A stretch of DNA of 64,000 nt from positions 1 to 64,000 of the forward strand of contig NZ_JABASQ010000013.1 in assembly GCF_016107535.1 (NCBI RefSeq), written 5' to 3'. How positions within the stretch are numbered: position 1 is the stretch's first letter; the number at the start of each line of letters is the position of its first letter. The DNA comes from Psychrobacter cibarius. Its GTDB lineage: Bacteria > Pseudomonadota > Gammaproteobacteria > Pseudomonadales > Moraxellaceae. The notes beneath the pieces are model-generated. The model saw only the letters and a list, made by a program, of their open reading frames with translations, had not been told where the DNA came from and did no database searches. The position numbers were made by a program, and so were the translations under genes. This document shows, one piece after another, positions 36,661 to 48,067 of this stretch.

Positions 36661-38487
36661 GTGACGCAAACCACGCAAAGTCCGAATATGACGGGACATA
36701 CCCAAACGGGGAGTGCCGCCAAAAATTTTGAAGAAAAGCAACAACGCCTCGCTGAAGGTAGTGAAGAACCTATAATGCTATCTGGTGCTGAGATGTTGGT
36801 GCAATCACTGACTGATGAGGGCGTCAAATATATTTTTGGCTATCCAGGTGGTGCGGTTCTTCATATCTATGATGCTTTGTTTCAACAAGAAAATATCGAG
36901 CATATTTTAGTACGTCATGAGCAAGCAGCCGGTCACATGGCAGATGCTTATTCGCGAGTCACAGGGCAGACAGGTGTAGTATTAGCGACGTCAGGTCCAG
37001 GTGCTACTAATACCGTAACGGCTATCGCAACAGCGTTTATGGATTCTGTGCCGATGGTGGTCATCGCAGGTCAGGTACCTAGCAGCCTAATTGGGGAAGA
37101 TGCCTTCCAAGAAACAGATATGGTCGGTGTATCACGTCCTATCGTGAAGCACAGCTTTCAAGTGCGCCACGCTAGCGAAATCCCAATGATTGTCAAAAAA
37201 GCCTTTTATATTGCCCAGTCTGGACGCCCAGGTCCTGTAGTCATTGATGTGCCAAAAGATATGACCGCACCAAGTGAAAAGTTTGCTTACGCTTATCCAG
37301 AAGAAGTGTTTATACGTTCGTATCAGCCGTCATTGAAAGGTCATAGTGGTCAGATTAAAAAAGCGGTTGAAACGCTGCTTGCTGCAAAGCGTCCGATTGT
37401 TTACTCTGGTGGTGGTGTTGTGTTAGGCAATGCGCATAAAGAGCTTACTAAGCTTGCGCACCGTTTAAACTTACCAGTAACCAATACCTTAATGGGCTTG
37501 GGTGCGTTCCCTGGTTCTGATAGTCAGTTCTTGGGTATGCTTGGTATGCATGGTACGTACGAAGCCAATATGACCATGCATCATGCCGACGTCATCTTGG
37601 CAGTTGGTGCGCGTTTTGATGACCGTGTCACTAATAATGTCAAAAAATTCTGTCCGAATGCGACGATTATTCATATTGATATTGATCCTACCTCTATTTC
37701 AAAAACGATTAATGCCCATATTCCGATCGTGGGCGATGTCAAATCTGTCCTGACCGATATCATAGAAATTGTTGGTGATGATAAAGAGTTAGATCAACCA
37801 GCATTGTTGGATTGGTGGTCACAGATTAATGAGTGGCGTAAGCGTCATGGCCTGCGTTATGACACCAGCACTGATAACGGCATTAAGCCCCAAGCGGTCG
37901 TACAAGCCTTAGATAAAGTGACGAATAGTAACGCTATTATCACCAGTGACGTCGGTCAGCATCAGATGTTTGCAGCGCTTTATTATACCTATAATGAGCC
38001 GCGCCAATGGCTAAACTCAGGTGGTTTAGGGACGATGGGCGTTGGCTTGCCGTATGCGATGGCAGCCAAACTTGCTAACCCAGAGCGTGATGTAGTTTGT
38101 ATCACCGGTGAAGGCTCTATTCAGATGAATATTCAAGAGCTCTCAACCTGCTTACAATATAATTTGCCAGTTAAAATTTTGAATCTAAATAACGCCCAAT
38201 TAGGCATGGTGAAGCAGTGGCAAGACATGCTGTATGAAGGTCGTCATGCCCATTCTTATATGAATTCACTACCAGACTTTGTCAAACTCGCTGAAAGCTA
38301 TGGTCACGTCGGTATCAAGATTACTGATCCTGCGACCATGGAAGCACAGTTGGCGGAAGCCATGGCAATAACAGATAGATTGGTATTCATTGACGTTTAT
38401 GTCGATCGTAACGAGCATGTATATCCGATGCAAATCGCTGGGCAAGCGATGCGTGATATGTGGTTAACAAAAGGGGAGCGTACCTAA
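36661..38487 (+). CDS. ilvI: Acetolactate synthase large (catalytic) subunit, ~608 aa
   Basis: AHAS condenses two pyruvates, or pyruvate and 2-oxobutyrate, in branched-chain amino acid synthesis using ThDP, FAD and Mg2+. [14 protein letters not shown] and the catalytic glutamate in [17 protein letters not shown] are present. The ThDP motif begins [19 protein letters not shown], with GEGS in place of the common GDGS, as in other Pseudomonas-type enzymes. About 37 N-terminal residues (Thr/Gln/Ser-rich) precede the conserved GAEMLVQSL. Starts at GTG 36652, ATG 36655 and GTG 36661 are in frame. AAGGTG is best spaced (6 nt) for 36661. The stop overlaps the ilvH start (TAATG). Confidence 0.95.
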   Translation: MTQTTQSPNMTGHTQTGSAAKNFEEKQQRLAEGSEEPIMLSGAEMLVQSLTDEGVKYIFGYPGGAVLHIYDALFQQENIEHILVRHEQAAGHMADAYSRVTGQTGVVLATSGPGATNTVTAIATAFMDSVPMVVIAGQVPSSLIGEDAFQETDMVGVSRPIVKHSFQVRHASEIPMIVKKAFYIAQSGRPGPVVIDVPKDMTAPSEKFAYAYPEEVFIRSYQPSLKGHSGQIKKAVETLLAAKRPIVYSGGGVVLGNAHKELTKLAHRLNLPVTNTLMGLGAFPGSDSQFLGMLGMHGTYEANMTMHHADVILAVGARFDDRVTNNVKKFCPNATIIHIDIDPTSISKTINAHIPIVGDVKSVLTDIIEIVGDDKELDQPALLDWWSQINEWRKRHGLRYDTSTDNGIKPQAVVQALDKVTNSNAIITSDVGQHQMFAALYYTYNEPRQWLNSGGLGTMGVGLPYAMAAKLANPERDVVCITGEGSIQMNIQELSTCLQYNLPVKILNLNNAQLGMVKQWQDMLYEGRHAHSYMNSLPDFVKLAESYGHVGIKITDPATMEAQLAEAMAITDRLVFIDVYVDRNEHVYPMQIAGQAMRDMWLTKGERT

Positions 38488-38984
38488 TGCAACAACAACA
38501 TCTGATTTCGGTATTGATGGAAAACGAAGCGGGTTCGTTGTCGCGAGTGGTCGGTTTGTTCTCTCAACGTGGCTACAACATTGAAACTTTGAACGTTGCG
38601 CCAACAGACGACTCGAGTATTTCTCGCTTAACATTGACCACTATTACGTCACCTGAAAAAATAGAACAAATCACCAAGCAATTGCATAAATTGATTGAAG
38701 TGGTTAAAGTGCTTAATCTGTCAGATACCGTACACGTCGAGCGCGAGTTGATGCTCATAAAAGTACGGGCAACGGGTGGCGTACGTGAAGAGATTAAACG
38801 CAGTGCCGATGTTTTCCGTGCACAAATCGTTGATGTAAACGCCAATCTATATACCATTCAAATCGTTGGTGACAAAGCCAAACTTGACGGCTTTATTGAT
38901 GTGATTGGTCGTGAACGTATTATGGAAGTGGTGCGTTCGGGTGTGATTGGTATTGCACGCGGCGAAAAAACGCTCAGTTTATAA
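38487..38984 (+). CDS. ilvH: Acetolactate synthase small (regulatory) subunit, 165 aa
   Basis: The small subunit activates the catalytic one and gives valine feedback inhibition. The N-terminal ACT domain (ISVLMENEAGSLSRVVGLFSQRGYNIETLNVAPTDD, residues ~6-40) and the C-terminal ACT-like domain ending GVIGIARGEKTL are present. I chose ATG 38487, with AGGGGAG about 8 nt upstream and one base shared with the ilvI stop. The length equals the family norm (163). Confidence 0.96.
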   Translation: MQQQHLISVLMENEAGSLSRVVGLFSQRGYNIETLNVAPTDDSSISRLTLTTITSPEKIEQITKQLHKLIEVVKVLNLSDTVHVERELMLIKVRATGGVREEIKRSADVFRAQIVDVNANLYTIQIVGDKAKLDGFIDVIGRERIMEVVRSGVIGIARGEKTLSL

Positions 38985-39110
38985 TGGGTGCTTACTGTAC
39001 CTATTGTAGGTCAAATTATTTATTCAAACATTAACATCGCGCTTATCTCACCCATCACTTCGATAAGGTGATTATAATTTAAGTGTTTATTTATCCATGG
39101 CAAGCCATGA

Positions 39111-40148
<1,038 letters not shown>

Positions 40149-40196
40149 TTCAGTATTAGGCTATTAAGAAATTAATCGCTGATATAGACCTAAGAG

Positions 40197-40229
40197 CCCA
40201 TGCTATTACTTAATAGTGTGGGTTTTTTT
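40197..40229 (+). terminator. Intrinsic terminator after ilvC
   Basis: CCCATGCTATT (40197-40207) pairs with AATAGTGTGGG (40212-40222), including G-U pairs, with the loop ACTT and a run of T residues after it. This ends the ilvIHC operon. Confidence 0.75.
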
Positions 40230-40418
40230 AGTTTTCACTACTTTAGTGAAATTTTAACCACAATCGCTTTGGTGTTGGTTGAAAACGACCAATCGATGCC
40301 TCATATATCTAGCCTTCATTGATTTTTTTGAATATTCTTAGTGCAACCAATTACTGGTTAATTATCAAAACGATTGAGTTGCGCGTTCTTATTTTTTATA
40401 GATTACAGGTTGTGTGTT

Positions 40419-40844
40419 GTGCAAATATCTTATCCAGACTGGCTAACGCCGCAATTCGTATATATTACTCTTAGCGCTGTGGTAGCTGTTTTAATATGGA
40501 TAGAAGGGGAGATGCTCAAAAAAACCGATGGCAAATTGCCTAAGTCTAAGTTTTTTCAAATCAGCTCACTCTTGGATACTTTGTGGTTCTTTATTTCCGT
40601 TGTCATATTATATGTGATTGACTTGACGCCACTAGCCATTACGGTACCTGCGGCTTATGGCATCTATACTACCTTTGGATGGATATACGGGACGCGTTTA
40701 CTAAAGCGTAAAGGTATTCCTGACTCTCCTAAAGACTTGGTGATACCTGCTAAATACATCGCCTATAGTCAGTCATTTTCACTGATATTTTTTGCGCTTT
40801 GTTTGTTAGTATTAAGTTCACCGTGGCTACCGATATCTCAATGA
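40419..40844 (+). CDS. Hypothetical membrane protein with four helices, ~141 aa
   Basis: I do not recognise the family. Four hydrophobic segments are visible: FVYITLSAVVAVLIWIEGEML, SLLDTLWFFISVVILYVID, LAITVPAAYGIYTTFGWIYG and SQSFSLIFFALCLLVLSS. The loop after the third helix is basic (RLLKRKGIPDSPKDL). The start is uncertain. I prefer GTG 40419 (MQISYPDW), because the earlier in-frame TTG at 40374 adds a Cys/Phe-rich stretch unlike an N-terminus. It is alone between ilvC and the cold shock gene. Confidence 0.6.
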   Translation: MQISYPDWLTPQFVYITLSAVVAVLIWIEGEMLKKTDGKLPKSKFFQISSLLDTLWFFISVVILYVIDLTPLAITVPAAYGIYTTFGWIYGTRLLKRKGIPDSPKDLVIPAKYIAYSQSFSLIFFALCLLVLSSPWLPISQ

Positions 40845-41224
40845 AGCATATGCTGACTTATCACCTATTTATTATTTGAGATAATGCTGTCACCAACTTA
40901 AATGACACCTTTACGTTAGAATGATAGATAGTAAATGATATAAAATATCTTTCTTATCAATGTATTAGATAGTATTTAATTGGCTTTCGTGACTTTTCAA
41001 AACGGATTATCGTTATTTACAAAAATCATCAATTTAACCTGTTGCGATTATAAAAAGCTGCTATAATCAGCCTATACTCAAAAGATTTTAGGTCGTAATT
41101 TCAAGCTATCTAACGATATTTTGATCGTATTGACTGTTGCATTTAGCAGAAAATAGTTTGGGTATATATCAATTAATCGGTGACGACACACGTCTCGCCA
41201 ACAGTTAAAGAGTTAGGAAAATTT
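40845..41224. promoter_or_regulatory. Upstream region and long 5' leader of the cold shock gene
   Basis: This 380-nt stretch has no gene. A perfect TATAAT at 41062-41067 with TTGCGA upstream (spacing 14, short) is the best promoter candidate. It would give a leader of about 150 nt, close to the 159-nt leader that controls cspA mRNA stability and translation in E. coli. I cannot find the E. coli cold-box sequence. Confidence 0.4.
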
Positions 41225-41437
41225 ATGTCAGATAAAGTTGAAGGCACTGTAAAGTGGTTTAATGAAGCTAAAGGTTTTGGTTTTATCGCTCAAGACAATG
41301 GCGGACAAGACGTATTCGCTCACTACAGCGCTATCCAAGGTGGTGGTTTCAAAACTCTAGCCGAAGGCCAAAAAGTGTCTTTCATCTTAGGTGATGGCAA
41401 AAAAGGCCCACAAGCCGAGCAAATCGAAGCTATCTAA
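41225..41437 (+). CDS. Cold shock protein, CspA family, 70 aa
   Basis: This is a small OB-fold single-stranded RNA/DNA chaperone. RNP1 (KGFGFIA) and RNP2-like (DVFAHYSAI) motifs are visible after [16 protein letters not shown] chose ATG 41225 (family length 67-70), with AGGA 8 nt upstream. A longer frame from 41180 lies in the leader. Psychrobacter is cold-adapted and usually has several such genes, so I do not choose one csp letter. Confidence 0.95.
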   Translation: MSDKVEGTVKWFNEAKGFGFIAQDNGGQDVFAHYSAIQGGGFKTLAEGQKVSFILGDGKKGPQAEQIEAI

Positions 41438-41550
41438 TCTCATTTGACATCTGGTAAGCTGATTAGTCGGTAAGCTTGATGACAGTAAGATTATCAATAT
41501 GCATTGATGCCTTTGTTTGTTAAAACAATAAAAATACTGTTTCAACTCTA

Positions 41551-41584
41551 AAAAAAAGCAACCTCTTATCAGGTTGCTTTTTTT
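41551..41584 (+). terminator. Intrinsic terminator after the cold shock gene
   Basis: AAAAAAAGCAACCT (41551-41564) pairs with AGGTTGCTTTTTTT (41571-41584) around a 6-nt loop. It can work on both strands. Confidence 0.92.
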
Positions 41585-41690
41585 ATGCCATTTTTCTCGC
41601 TATAAACGTAAAATCATCAAAAGCATACTGATATTAGCTGTCAGTCATCAGCACTGACTCAAAAAAGATCTAACAAAATAAGGTTGTTTT

Positions 41691-42254
41691 ATGAAGTGGG
41701 AGGCATGGTTTTCAATCGATTGGCAGCAAGTGCTGGGTATTTCTCTATCTGCAATCGGTTTTTATTTAGGGTTAATGTTGTTTACAAGATTGATGGGATT
41801 GCGAAGTTTCTCCAAGCTCTCAAGCCATGATTTTGCGATGACTGTCGGTATTGGCAGTATACTCGCTTCAACGGTGCTATCAGACACACCGTCATTAATG
41901 CAAGGGCTGTATGCTGTCGCGGTATTATTTGTGATTCAAGGGGTTATCTCATTTATCAGGCGTAAATTCAAACCGTTAAAATCTCTGATAGACAATCGAG
42001 CCATTATATTAATGGCCCATGGCGAGTATTTTAGCGGAAATTTAAAAGAGGCTAATCTTAGTACCAGTGATGTTCAACAGGTTTTGCGCAAGAATGGGAT
42101 CAAGTCTAAAACCGAAGTATTTGCTGTCATTATGGAAACTACAGGGGATATGAGTGTCATCAAAAACAATGAAGTTACGCCTGACTGGTCATTATTCGAT
42201 GATATACGCGACAGTGAGTTGCTGATTGGTTCCAGTAAAAACAGCAAGTCATAG
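41691..42254 (+). CDS. DUF421 (YetF-type) membrane protein, 187 aa
   Basis: Three N-terminal hydrophobic helices (VLGISLSAIGFYLGLMLFTRL, HDFAMTVGIGSILASTVLS and GLYAVAVLFVIQGVISFI) carry the family motif RLMGLRSFSKLSSHDFAMTVGIGS. The cytoplasmic domain (KPLKSLIDNRAIILMAHGEY...DVQQVLRKNGI) matches the YetF/YrbG type of DUF421 proteins. Bacillus relatives have been linked to spore and vegetative membrane roles. No function is known for this branch. The gene has its own upstream region and no operon partner. Confidence 0.82.
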   Translation: MKWEAWFSIDWQQVLGISLSAIGFYLGLMLFTRLMGLRSFSKLSSHDFAMTVGIGSILASTVLSDTPSLMQGLYAVAVLFVIQGVISFIRRKFKPLKSLIDNRAIILMAHGEYFSGNLKEANLSTSDVQQVLRKNGIKSKTEVFAVIMETTGDMSVIKNNEVTPDWSLFDDIRDSELLIGSSKNSKS

Positions 42255-42707
42255 ATTTTGAGTTTTTGATTGTTGTGCTCGATGAATGCCGAAGAAATAG
42301 ATCACACCAATCAATTAAGTAACTATCGTGTTGACAGTGCTAAAAATAGGTGAAATATTGAGAATGTAGGTTAAAGAAGACTGTAAAATTGTGCACTTAT
42401 AAACTATTTATTATAGAATGGTGACAAATTTATGACGCATTATTCACGGCGTTGTCTTGACCTTATGCCTGTGGTCACGCAAGATACAGGGGTCTGATAA
42501 TAATGGTTGGCTTAGCTTTAGCAGATTTTATCAATGAGTAGTGTGATACTAATACCATTTTCGGTATTGTTTCTTCTCGCTTAATTAACTACTATCTGTT
42601 GACGCAGTAATAACCCTAAGTAGTATTTTGAACGACAGTTTAAAAAAATGAACCTTTGGTTCTTAACTGACAATTTTTAATTCATAACATTAATAAACGA
42701 GGAACGT
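42255..42707. other. Intergenic region before etfB
   Basis: This holds 453 nt without a supported gene. TTGACG (42599-42604), a 16-nt spacer and TAGTAT (42621-42626) are a possible etfB promoter. AATACC-ATTTTC-GGTATT at 42551-42568 is a short hairpin just upstream. Confidence 0.35.
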
Positions 42708-43457
42708 ATGAAAGCATTAGTAGCGGTCAAGCGTGTCATTGATTACAACGTAAAAGTTCGTGTAAAAGCTGACAACTCTGGCGTTGATTTATCAAACACT
42801 AAGATGTCAATCAACCCTTTTGATGAGATTGCAGTAGAAGAAGCAGTTCGTCTAAAAGAAGCGGGTGTGATTGATGAAATCATTGTTGCTTCAATCGGTC
42901 CAAAAGAATCACAAGAGCAAATTCGTGCAGCGTTAGCATTAGGCGCTGATCGTGGTGTTTTAGTGTTGACTGACGACAAGCCGTATCCATTACAAATTGC
43001 TAAGATCCTCAAAAACATCGCCGAGAGTGAAGGCACTGATATTATCTTATTGGGTAAGCAAGCCATTGATGATGATAACAACCAGACTGGTCAGATGCTA
43101 GCGGCATTGATGGGTATCGGTCAGGGTACGTTTGCATCAGAAGTGAAAGTAGAAGGCGATAAAGTAAACGTGACTCGTGAAATCGACGGTGGTTTACAGA
43201 CGCTAGCACTTGAGTTGCCAGCGGTTATTACCACTGATTTACGTTTGAATGAGCCTCGTTATGCTAAATTGCCTAACATCATGAAAGCGAAGAAAAAGCC
43301 ACTTGACGAAAAAACGCCTGCTGATTTTGGTGTTGATATGGCCTCTAAGCAAGAGATCATTAAAGTTGTGCCACCTGCTGAACGTAAAGCTGGCATCAAA
43401 GTGGGTTCAGTGGATGAGTTGGTCGATAAGCTAAGAAACGAAGCAAAAGTCATTTAA
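42708..43457 (+). CDS. etfB: Electron transfer flavoprotein beta subunit, 249 aa
   Basis: EtfB binds AMP and helps carry electrons from acyl-CoA and other dehydrogenases to ETF-ubiquinone oxidoreductase. [35 protein letters not shown] and the signature near [45 protein letters not shown] are present. The length is standard for the mitochondrial-type group. It precedes etfA by 151 nt. Confidence 0.96.
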   Translation: MKALVAVKRVIDYNVKVRVKADNSGVDLSNTKMSINPFDEIAVEEAVRLKEAGVIDEIIVASIGPKESQEQIRAALALGADRGVLVLTDDKPYPLQIAKILKNIAESEGTDIILLGKQAIDDDNNQTGQMLAALMGIGQGTFASEVKVEGDKVNVTREIDGGLQTLALELPAVITTDLRLNEPRYAKLPNIMKAKKKPLDEKTPADFGVDMASKQEIIKVVPPAERKAGIKVGSVDELVDKLRNEAKVI

Positions 43458-43608
43458 TGTTTCAATGATTGGATACTTCGCTACGGCATATCCTGTACAA
43501 GGCTATAGATTTAACTGATTTATTTCATATTAAATAATAGTTGCTCAAACAGCTTTGTACACAAACAACCGCATGAATAGATGATACGAACAAAAAAGGA
43601 TTAAAACC

Positions 43609-44541
43609 ATGGCAATTTTGGTATATGCAGAACATGACAATGCCAGTCTAAAAAAGGCAACTTTGAATACCATCGCTGCTGCTAAGCAAATGGGTGATGA
43701 TATCCATGTGTTGGTTGCAGGTAGTAGTGCTCAAGCTGTCGCTGACCAAGCAGCTAAAGCAGAAGGCGTGACTAAAGTATTATTAGCAGACAACGCTGCC
43801 TATGAGCATCAATTAGCGGGTAACGTCGCGCTATTGGTTGCTGATATCGCTGGTGATTACAGCCATATCCTTGCACCTGCTACCACTACTGGTAAGAACT
43901 TTATGCCACGCGTTGCCGCTTTACTTGACGTAAGCATGCTATCAGAAATATCTGCCGTCGTAGATGCGCAAACGTTTGAGCGTCCTATCTATGCTGGTAA
44001 CGCAACAGCAACTGTCAAAACATCAGAAGATAAAGTTGTTATGACAGTACGTACCACGGCTTTTGACCCAGTAGCAAGCGAAGGTGGTTCAGCTACTGTT
44101 GAGACAATCGAAAACGTGCAAGAAACTGGCAAAGCAAGCTTCGTTAATGAAGAGATGGCGAAATCTGACCGTCCTGAATTGACTTCAGCAGGCATTGTGG
44201 TTTCTGGTGGTCGTGCCTTAGCAAATGGCGAAAACTTCACCAAATATATCGAGCCATTGGCTGATAAACTTGGCGCTGCTGTTGGCGCATCACGTGCCGC
44301 TGTTGACGCAGGTTACGTACCAAACGATATGCAGGTCGGTCAAACGGGTAAAATCGTTGCACCAGACTTATATATCGCAGCGGGCATTTCAGGTGCGATT
44401 CAGCATTTAGCGGGTATGAAAGATTCTAAAGTTATTGTTGCTATCAACAATGACCCAGAAGCACCTATCGCTAGCGTTGCTGACTACTTCTTAGAAGCGG
44501 ATTTATTTACAGCATTGCCTGAGCTTACTAGCAAGGTTTAA
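43609..44541 (+). CDS. etfA: Electron transfer flavoprotein alpha subunit, 310 aa
   Basis: EtfA holds the FAD. The C-terminal FAD domain shows GRALANGENF, LGAAVGASRAAVDAGYVPNDMQVGQTGKIVAPDLYIAAGISGAIQHLAGMKDSKVIVAINNDPEAPI, which is the ETF-alpha signature. The length is standard. Its partner dehydrogenases and ETF-QO are outside the window. AAAGGATT precedes the ATG. Confidence 0.96.
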   Translation: MAILVYAEHDNASLKKATLNTIAAAKQMGDDIHVLVAGSSAQAVADQAAKAEGVTKVLLADNAAYEHQLAGNVALLVADIAGDYSHILAPATTTGKNFMPRVAALLDVSMLSEISAVVDAQTFERPIYAGNATATVKTSEDKVVMTVRTTAFDPVASEGGSATVETIENVQETGKASFVNEEMAKSDRPELTSAGIVVSGGRALANGENFTKYIEPLADKLGAAVGASRAAVDAGYVPNDMQVGQTGKIVAPDLYIAAGISGAIQHLAGMKDSKVIVAINNDPEAPIASVADYFLEADLFTALPELTSKV

Positions 44542-44567
44542 TCGTTATTTAGTGATTAGTTAAGTAT

Positions 44568-44598
44568 AAAAACCCGCTATTATTTATAGCGGGTTTTT
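44568..44598 (+). terminator. Intrinsic terminator between etfA and the RNA methyltransferase gene
   Basis: AAAAACCCGCTAT pairs with ATAGCGGGTTTTT around the loop TATTT. It is symmetrical, so it serves both the etf operon and the leftward gene ending at 44638. Confidence 0.92.
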
Positions 44599-44637
44599 CG
44601 TATTTGAGAGGTATGTTTTTGATTCAGTCAAACAACA

Positions 44638-45432
44638 TTAGCTATAGTTTCTTTGACGTAGTGTTTCATACAAGCATAATGAGCCTGCAATGGCGACATT
44701 CAGACTTTCTTGACCATTGGGCTGTGGTAGAGCGATAGGGGTGGCGCACTGCATCAGCTCATCACAAACGCCTTGTCCTTCATGTCCCATAATCCAAGCG
44801 ATTGGTTCTTTCAAGTCATGTTGATAAATGACTGTATCAGTATGGGAGCTGGTCGCAAATAGCGGTGTTTGCACATGCTCCAAAATATCTTGCGCACTTA
44901 GACCTTCATAAATAGTCAGAGCAAACTGAGCACCCATGCCTGCTCGTAATGTCTTAGGGGACCACGCTTGTGCTGTCGCACTGGTACAGAGTATATTTTT
45001 GATGCCAACCGCTGCTGCGGTGCGTAATAGAGTGCCCACATTGCCGCTGTCTTGCACATCATTTAAAATCAAGCAGTCATCATTAATCATCGATAAACTA
45101 GGCGTTGGTACCTTAATGATTGCCATGATATCGATACCAGTACCTAAGCTACGAATGCTCTCATACAGCGAATTTGATAAGGTTAAAATAGGCGTATAAG
45201 TAGGCAAGCGCGTCAAAATTTGCTGAACCTCAGGATGGTTGTGCGCAGACTCTGCGAGTAGGATTTGGACAAACGGGTAGTCGCTACGCAGCGCAGCATC
45301 GATGAGATGCACGCCCTCAATCACCGTTTGCCCTTGCTTCTTCCGCTGCCGCGCTTGCGTTAACAAGGATTTGACAAGTTTAACGGTCGTATTTTTATCT
45401 GAGGTAATAAGCTCGGTGGGATTTGCTACCAT
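44638..45432 (-). CDS. TrmH/SpoU-family RNA methyltransferase, 264 aa
   Basis: The C-terminal SPOUT domain has the three knot motifs: DSGNVGTLLRTAAAVGI (motif 1), WIMGHEGQGVCDEL (motif 2) and LPQPNGQESLNVAIAGSLCLYETL (motif 3). The N-terminal substrate-binding part (VKLVKSLLTQARQRKKQGQTVIEGVHLI) is the kind found in rRNA 2'-O-methyltransferases. The exact RNA target cannot be told from sequence alone. I start at ATG 45432 (MVANPTELIT). The longer in-frame start at 45471 adds an AT-rich, Phe-rich lead not typical of the family. Confidence 0.85.
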   Translation of the reverse strand: MVANPTELITSDKNTTVKLVKSLLTQARQRKKQGQTVIEGVHLIDAALRSDYPFVQILLAESAHNHPEVQQILTRLPTYTPILTLSNSLYESIRSLGTGIDIMAIIKVPTPSLSMINDDCLILNDVQDSGNVGTLLRTAAAVGIKNILCTSATAQAWSPKTLRAGMGAQFALTIYEGLSAQDILEHVQTPLFATSSHTDTVIYQHDLKEPIAWIMGHEGQGVCDELMQCATPIALPQPNGQESLNVAIAGSLCLYETLRQRNYS

Positions 45433-45536
45433 AGTAGATCGCTTAGAAAAAAATATAGAAAAATTAAACAATCAGTATAAAGTATTACAAATGCTCTGGC
45501 TTTATACTGATTATTATCAAAGTAACGTTAAAGTGC

Positions 45537-46520
45537 TTATTTATCAGCGTAATTTATATGCAGATTTTTAACATAATCGACTTCATTTTTACTGCCTAGT
45601 ACCACGGGAACGCGTTGGTGAATATCGGTTGGTTCTATGTCTAAAATGCGATTGACTGCATCAGTAGCAGCGCCACCCGCACGCTCAATTAATAAGCTCA
45701 TTGGATTGGCTTCATACATCAAGCGTAATTTGCCCGCTTTATTGGCGTATTTGGTATCGAACGGATAAGTGAAGAGACCACCGCGACATAAAATACGATG
45801 CACATCACCGACCATGGCGGCCACCCAGCGCGTATTAAAATCGCGACCACGGACACCCGTTTCGCCAGCAATTAGTTCATCGATATACTGCTGCATGGGT
45901 GCGCGCCAGTAGCGGTAGTTTGAAGCATTGATGGCGTATTCGCTGGCATCGGCATCGATTTGCACATTTTCTTGTATCAATACATAATCGTTAGTGTCAG
46001 GATCTAGGCTAAACATCACGACATGATCGGCGATAGTTAGCGCTAGTACGGTAGAGGTGCCATATAACAAATAGCCTGCTGCTAGCTGTTGATTACCAGC
46101 TTGCAAGAAGTCGCTATTTTCACTGATTTGACCTTGGCGCTGGTACGGTAAAACAGAAAAGATAGTGCCAACGGCCATATTAATATCGATGTTTGATGAA
46201 CCATCAAGCGGATCGAACAATACCAACAAACTGCCATCTGCATTGGCAGTGGTAGCATCGTCAAGCTCTTCTGAGGCAACGCCTGCACAATGGGTATTTT
46301 TCGCCAAAGCATCTAATAATAAGTCATTGGCCAGTACGTCCAGTTTCTTTTGGTCTTCACCTTGGACGTTTTGGTTGCCAGCTTCGCCTAGAATGTCTGC
46401 TAGCGCTCCTTTTCTCAATAATTGTGAGATGGTTTTACCCACGTCAGTGACAGTCGTAATAACGTCACTCAGTGCAGGATTGGGTGAATAATCATTGAGA
46501 TAGTCTGTAAGGGTTGTCAT
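45537..46520 (-). CDS. fbp: Fructose-1,6-bisphosphatase class I, 327 aa
   Basis: Fbp hydrolyses fructose-1,6-bisphosphate in gluconeogenesis, which matters for organisms growing on organic acids as Psychrobacter does. The metal site [24 protein letters not shown] and the substrate motif [38 protein letters not shown] are clear. The length is standard (332-340 in relatives). AGGAAG precedes the ATG. It is divergent from pyrB. Confidence 0.95.
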   Translation of the reverse strand: MTTLTDYLNDYSPNPALSDVITTVTDVGKTISQLLRKGALADILGEAGNQNVQGEDQKKLDVLANDLLLDALAKNTHCAGVASEELDDATTANADGSLLVLFDPLDGSSNIDINMAVGTIFSVLPYQRQGQISENSDFLQAGNQQLAAGYLLYGTSTVLALTIADHVVMFSLDPDTNDYVLIQENVQIDADASEYAINASNYRYWRAPMQQYIDELIAGETGVRGRDFNTRWVAAMVGDVHRILCRGGLFTYPFDTKYANKAGKLRLMYEANPMSLLIERAGGAATDAVNRILDIEPTDIHQRVPVVLGSKNEVDYVKNLHINYADK

Positions 46521-46933
46521 AAGGCTTCCTAATAAATGCTGTTAAAATAAAGGCTACTGAAACTAAGGATTAAATAAGGGATCGGAAAATCGGTTGGGTC
46601 GCACGTTACAGACCTAAATCTGGTAAATTTTTAAATACCTCGCACGGCATCTTTGTCCTGACCATAAAATCAGCTACACTATCATTATTATTTATTTATC
46701 GTTTGGCTAAGCGGATTTTTGATGATGGTTTTGACAGGTCTATGGCTACTGCCCAAGAGGATGACGATGGCTGTTTTTTACGGCGCTATGTCTCTCACTG
46801 CCACTGGGGTAAATTGTAGCAAATAAGTGTCAAAATGTCCTTGTCTCTGTGCTTATCGTCGACTATAAATCGCTAAAAAACGCATAAATAATGATTGTTA
46901 AATCATATAAACCAACAATAAAGACCTGCCATT
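46521..46933. other. Divergent intergenic region between fbp and pyrB
   Basis: This holds 413 nt. A 34-codon ORF at 46722-46826 (MMVLTGLWLLPKRMTMAVFY...) contains a run of six T residues near its middle. The T-rich run recalls the uridine-sensitive pyrL leader of E. coli pyrBI. However, no intrinsic terminator follows before pyrB, so the likeness may be chance. No other structure was seen. Confidence 0.3.
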
Positions 46934-48007
46934 ATGCCAAATTCTATCGATAGCCGTTCAACTCAGACAGTCTCGCCAACGGATTATGCCAAATTCGACC
47001 CTGATACCATTCATGAGAAACTTGATGAGTCGTTAAGTCGTCCGCAGCTTAATATCGATGGCAGTATTCGCCATTTTTTGGGGGTAGAGGGTCTTAATAA
47101 AGCGCAGTTGCAGGCTATTATTGCCAAAGCAGAGACGTTTTTTGATGATAACGGACAGCTCATTAACCGTCCTGAGCTCGAAGGCTATACGGTAATGAAT
47201 TTGTTTTTTGAACCGTCAACGCGTACCCGTACGACCTTTGAAGTAGCCGAAAAGCGTCTCGGTGCCAATGTGCTCAATATCGATATCGAGCGCTCTAGCA
47301 CTAAAAAAGGTGAAAGCTTGCGCGATACGCTGTGGAACCTACAAGCCATGACGGCAGATATCTTTGTGGTACGGCATTCAGCGTCGGGCGCTGCCCATTT
47401 TATGGCAACAGAGGTGACACCAGATATTGCCATTATTAATGGCGGCGACGGCTGGCATGCGCATCCAACGCAAGGGATGCTCGACATGCTCACCATTCAT
47501 CGTGAAGCACCGCGTCCATTTGAGGAGCTGTCAGTGGCTATCGTTGGCGATATCAAGCATTCGCGAGTGGCGCGCTCAGATATCAGTGCGCTACAAACCT
47601 TGGGTGTAAAAGACATTCGCGTCTGTGCGCCGCGTACCTTATTACCGAAAGGCATTGAGCGTTTTGGGGTACAAGTCTATGAAGATATGAATGACTGTGT
47701 CACGAACTGTGATGTCATTATGGGATTAAGAATACAAAACGAACGTATCGGCTCGCCGCTGCTGGCATCATCGAGTGAATATTATAAACACTACGGTATT
47801 ACACCAGAGCGCATGGCGTTGGCTAAGCCCGATGTGTTGGTCATGCATCCAGGGCCGATGAACCGCGGTGTTGAGATTGCATCAAGCGTTGCTGATGGCG
47901 ACCAGTCAGTGATTTTAAAACAGGTGAATAACGGCATCGCTATTCGTATGGCAGTACTGTCGTTAGCTATGGAAGGTCAGCGCGCTCACCAAGCTGCGAG
48001 TAAATAA
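46934..48007 (+). CDS. pyrB: Aspartate carbamoyltransferase catalytic subunit, 357 aa
   Basis: PyrB makes carbamoyl-aspartate, the committed step of pyrimidine synthesis. The carbamoyl phosphate loop [20 protein letters not shown] (about residues 91-110), [14 protein letters not shown] and the aspartate-site [12 protein letters not shown] are present. An N-terminal extension of about 40 residues precedes the conserved region, as in class A ATCases of pseudomonads. Those form dodecamers with an inactive dihydroorotase, here encoded by the next gene 60 nt downstream. No pyrI is present. Confidence 0.95.
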   Translation: MPNSIDSRSTQTVSPTDYAKFDPDTIHEKLDESLSRPQLNIDGSIRHFLGVEGLNKAQLQAIIAKAETFFDDNGQLINRPELEGYTVMNLFFEPSTRTRTTFEVAEKRLGANVLNIDIERSSTKKGESLRDTLWNLQAMTADIFVVRHSASGAAHFMATEVTPDIAIINGGDGWHAHPTQGMLDMLTIHREAPRPFEELSVAIVGDIKHSRVARSDISALQTLGVKDIRVCAPRTLLPKGIERFGVQVYEDMNDCVTNCDVIMGLRIQNERIGSPLLASSSEYYKHYGITPERMALAKPDVLVMHPGPMNRGVEIASSVADGDQSVILKQVNNGIAIRMAVLSLAMEGQRAHQAASK

Positions 48008-48067
48008 TCCTTTGCCTCGCTGTTTTATATTTATTTATCCCATTTTATTGATACGGTAATAACGCTC

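Noticed and set aside
43458-43608. Possible extra gene between etfB and etfA.
   Set aside because: Only 151 nt with stops in all frames and no coding signal. Treated as spacer with the etfA ribosome site at its end.
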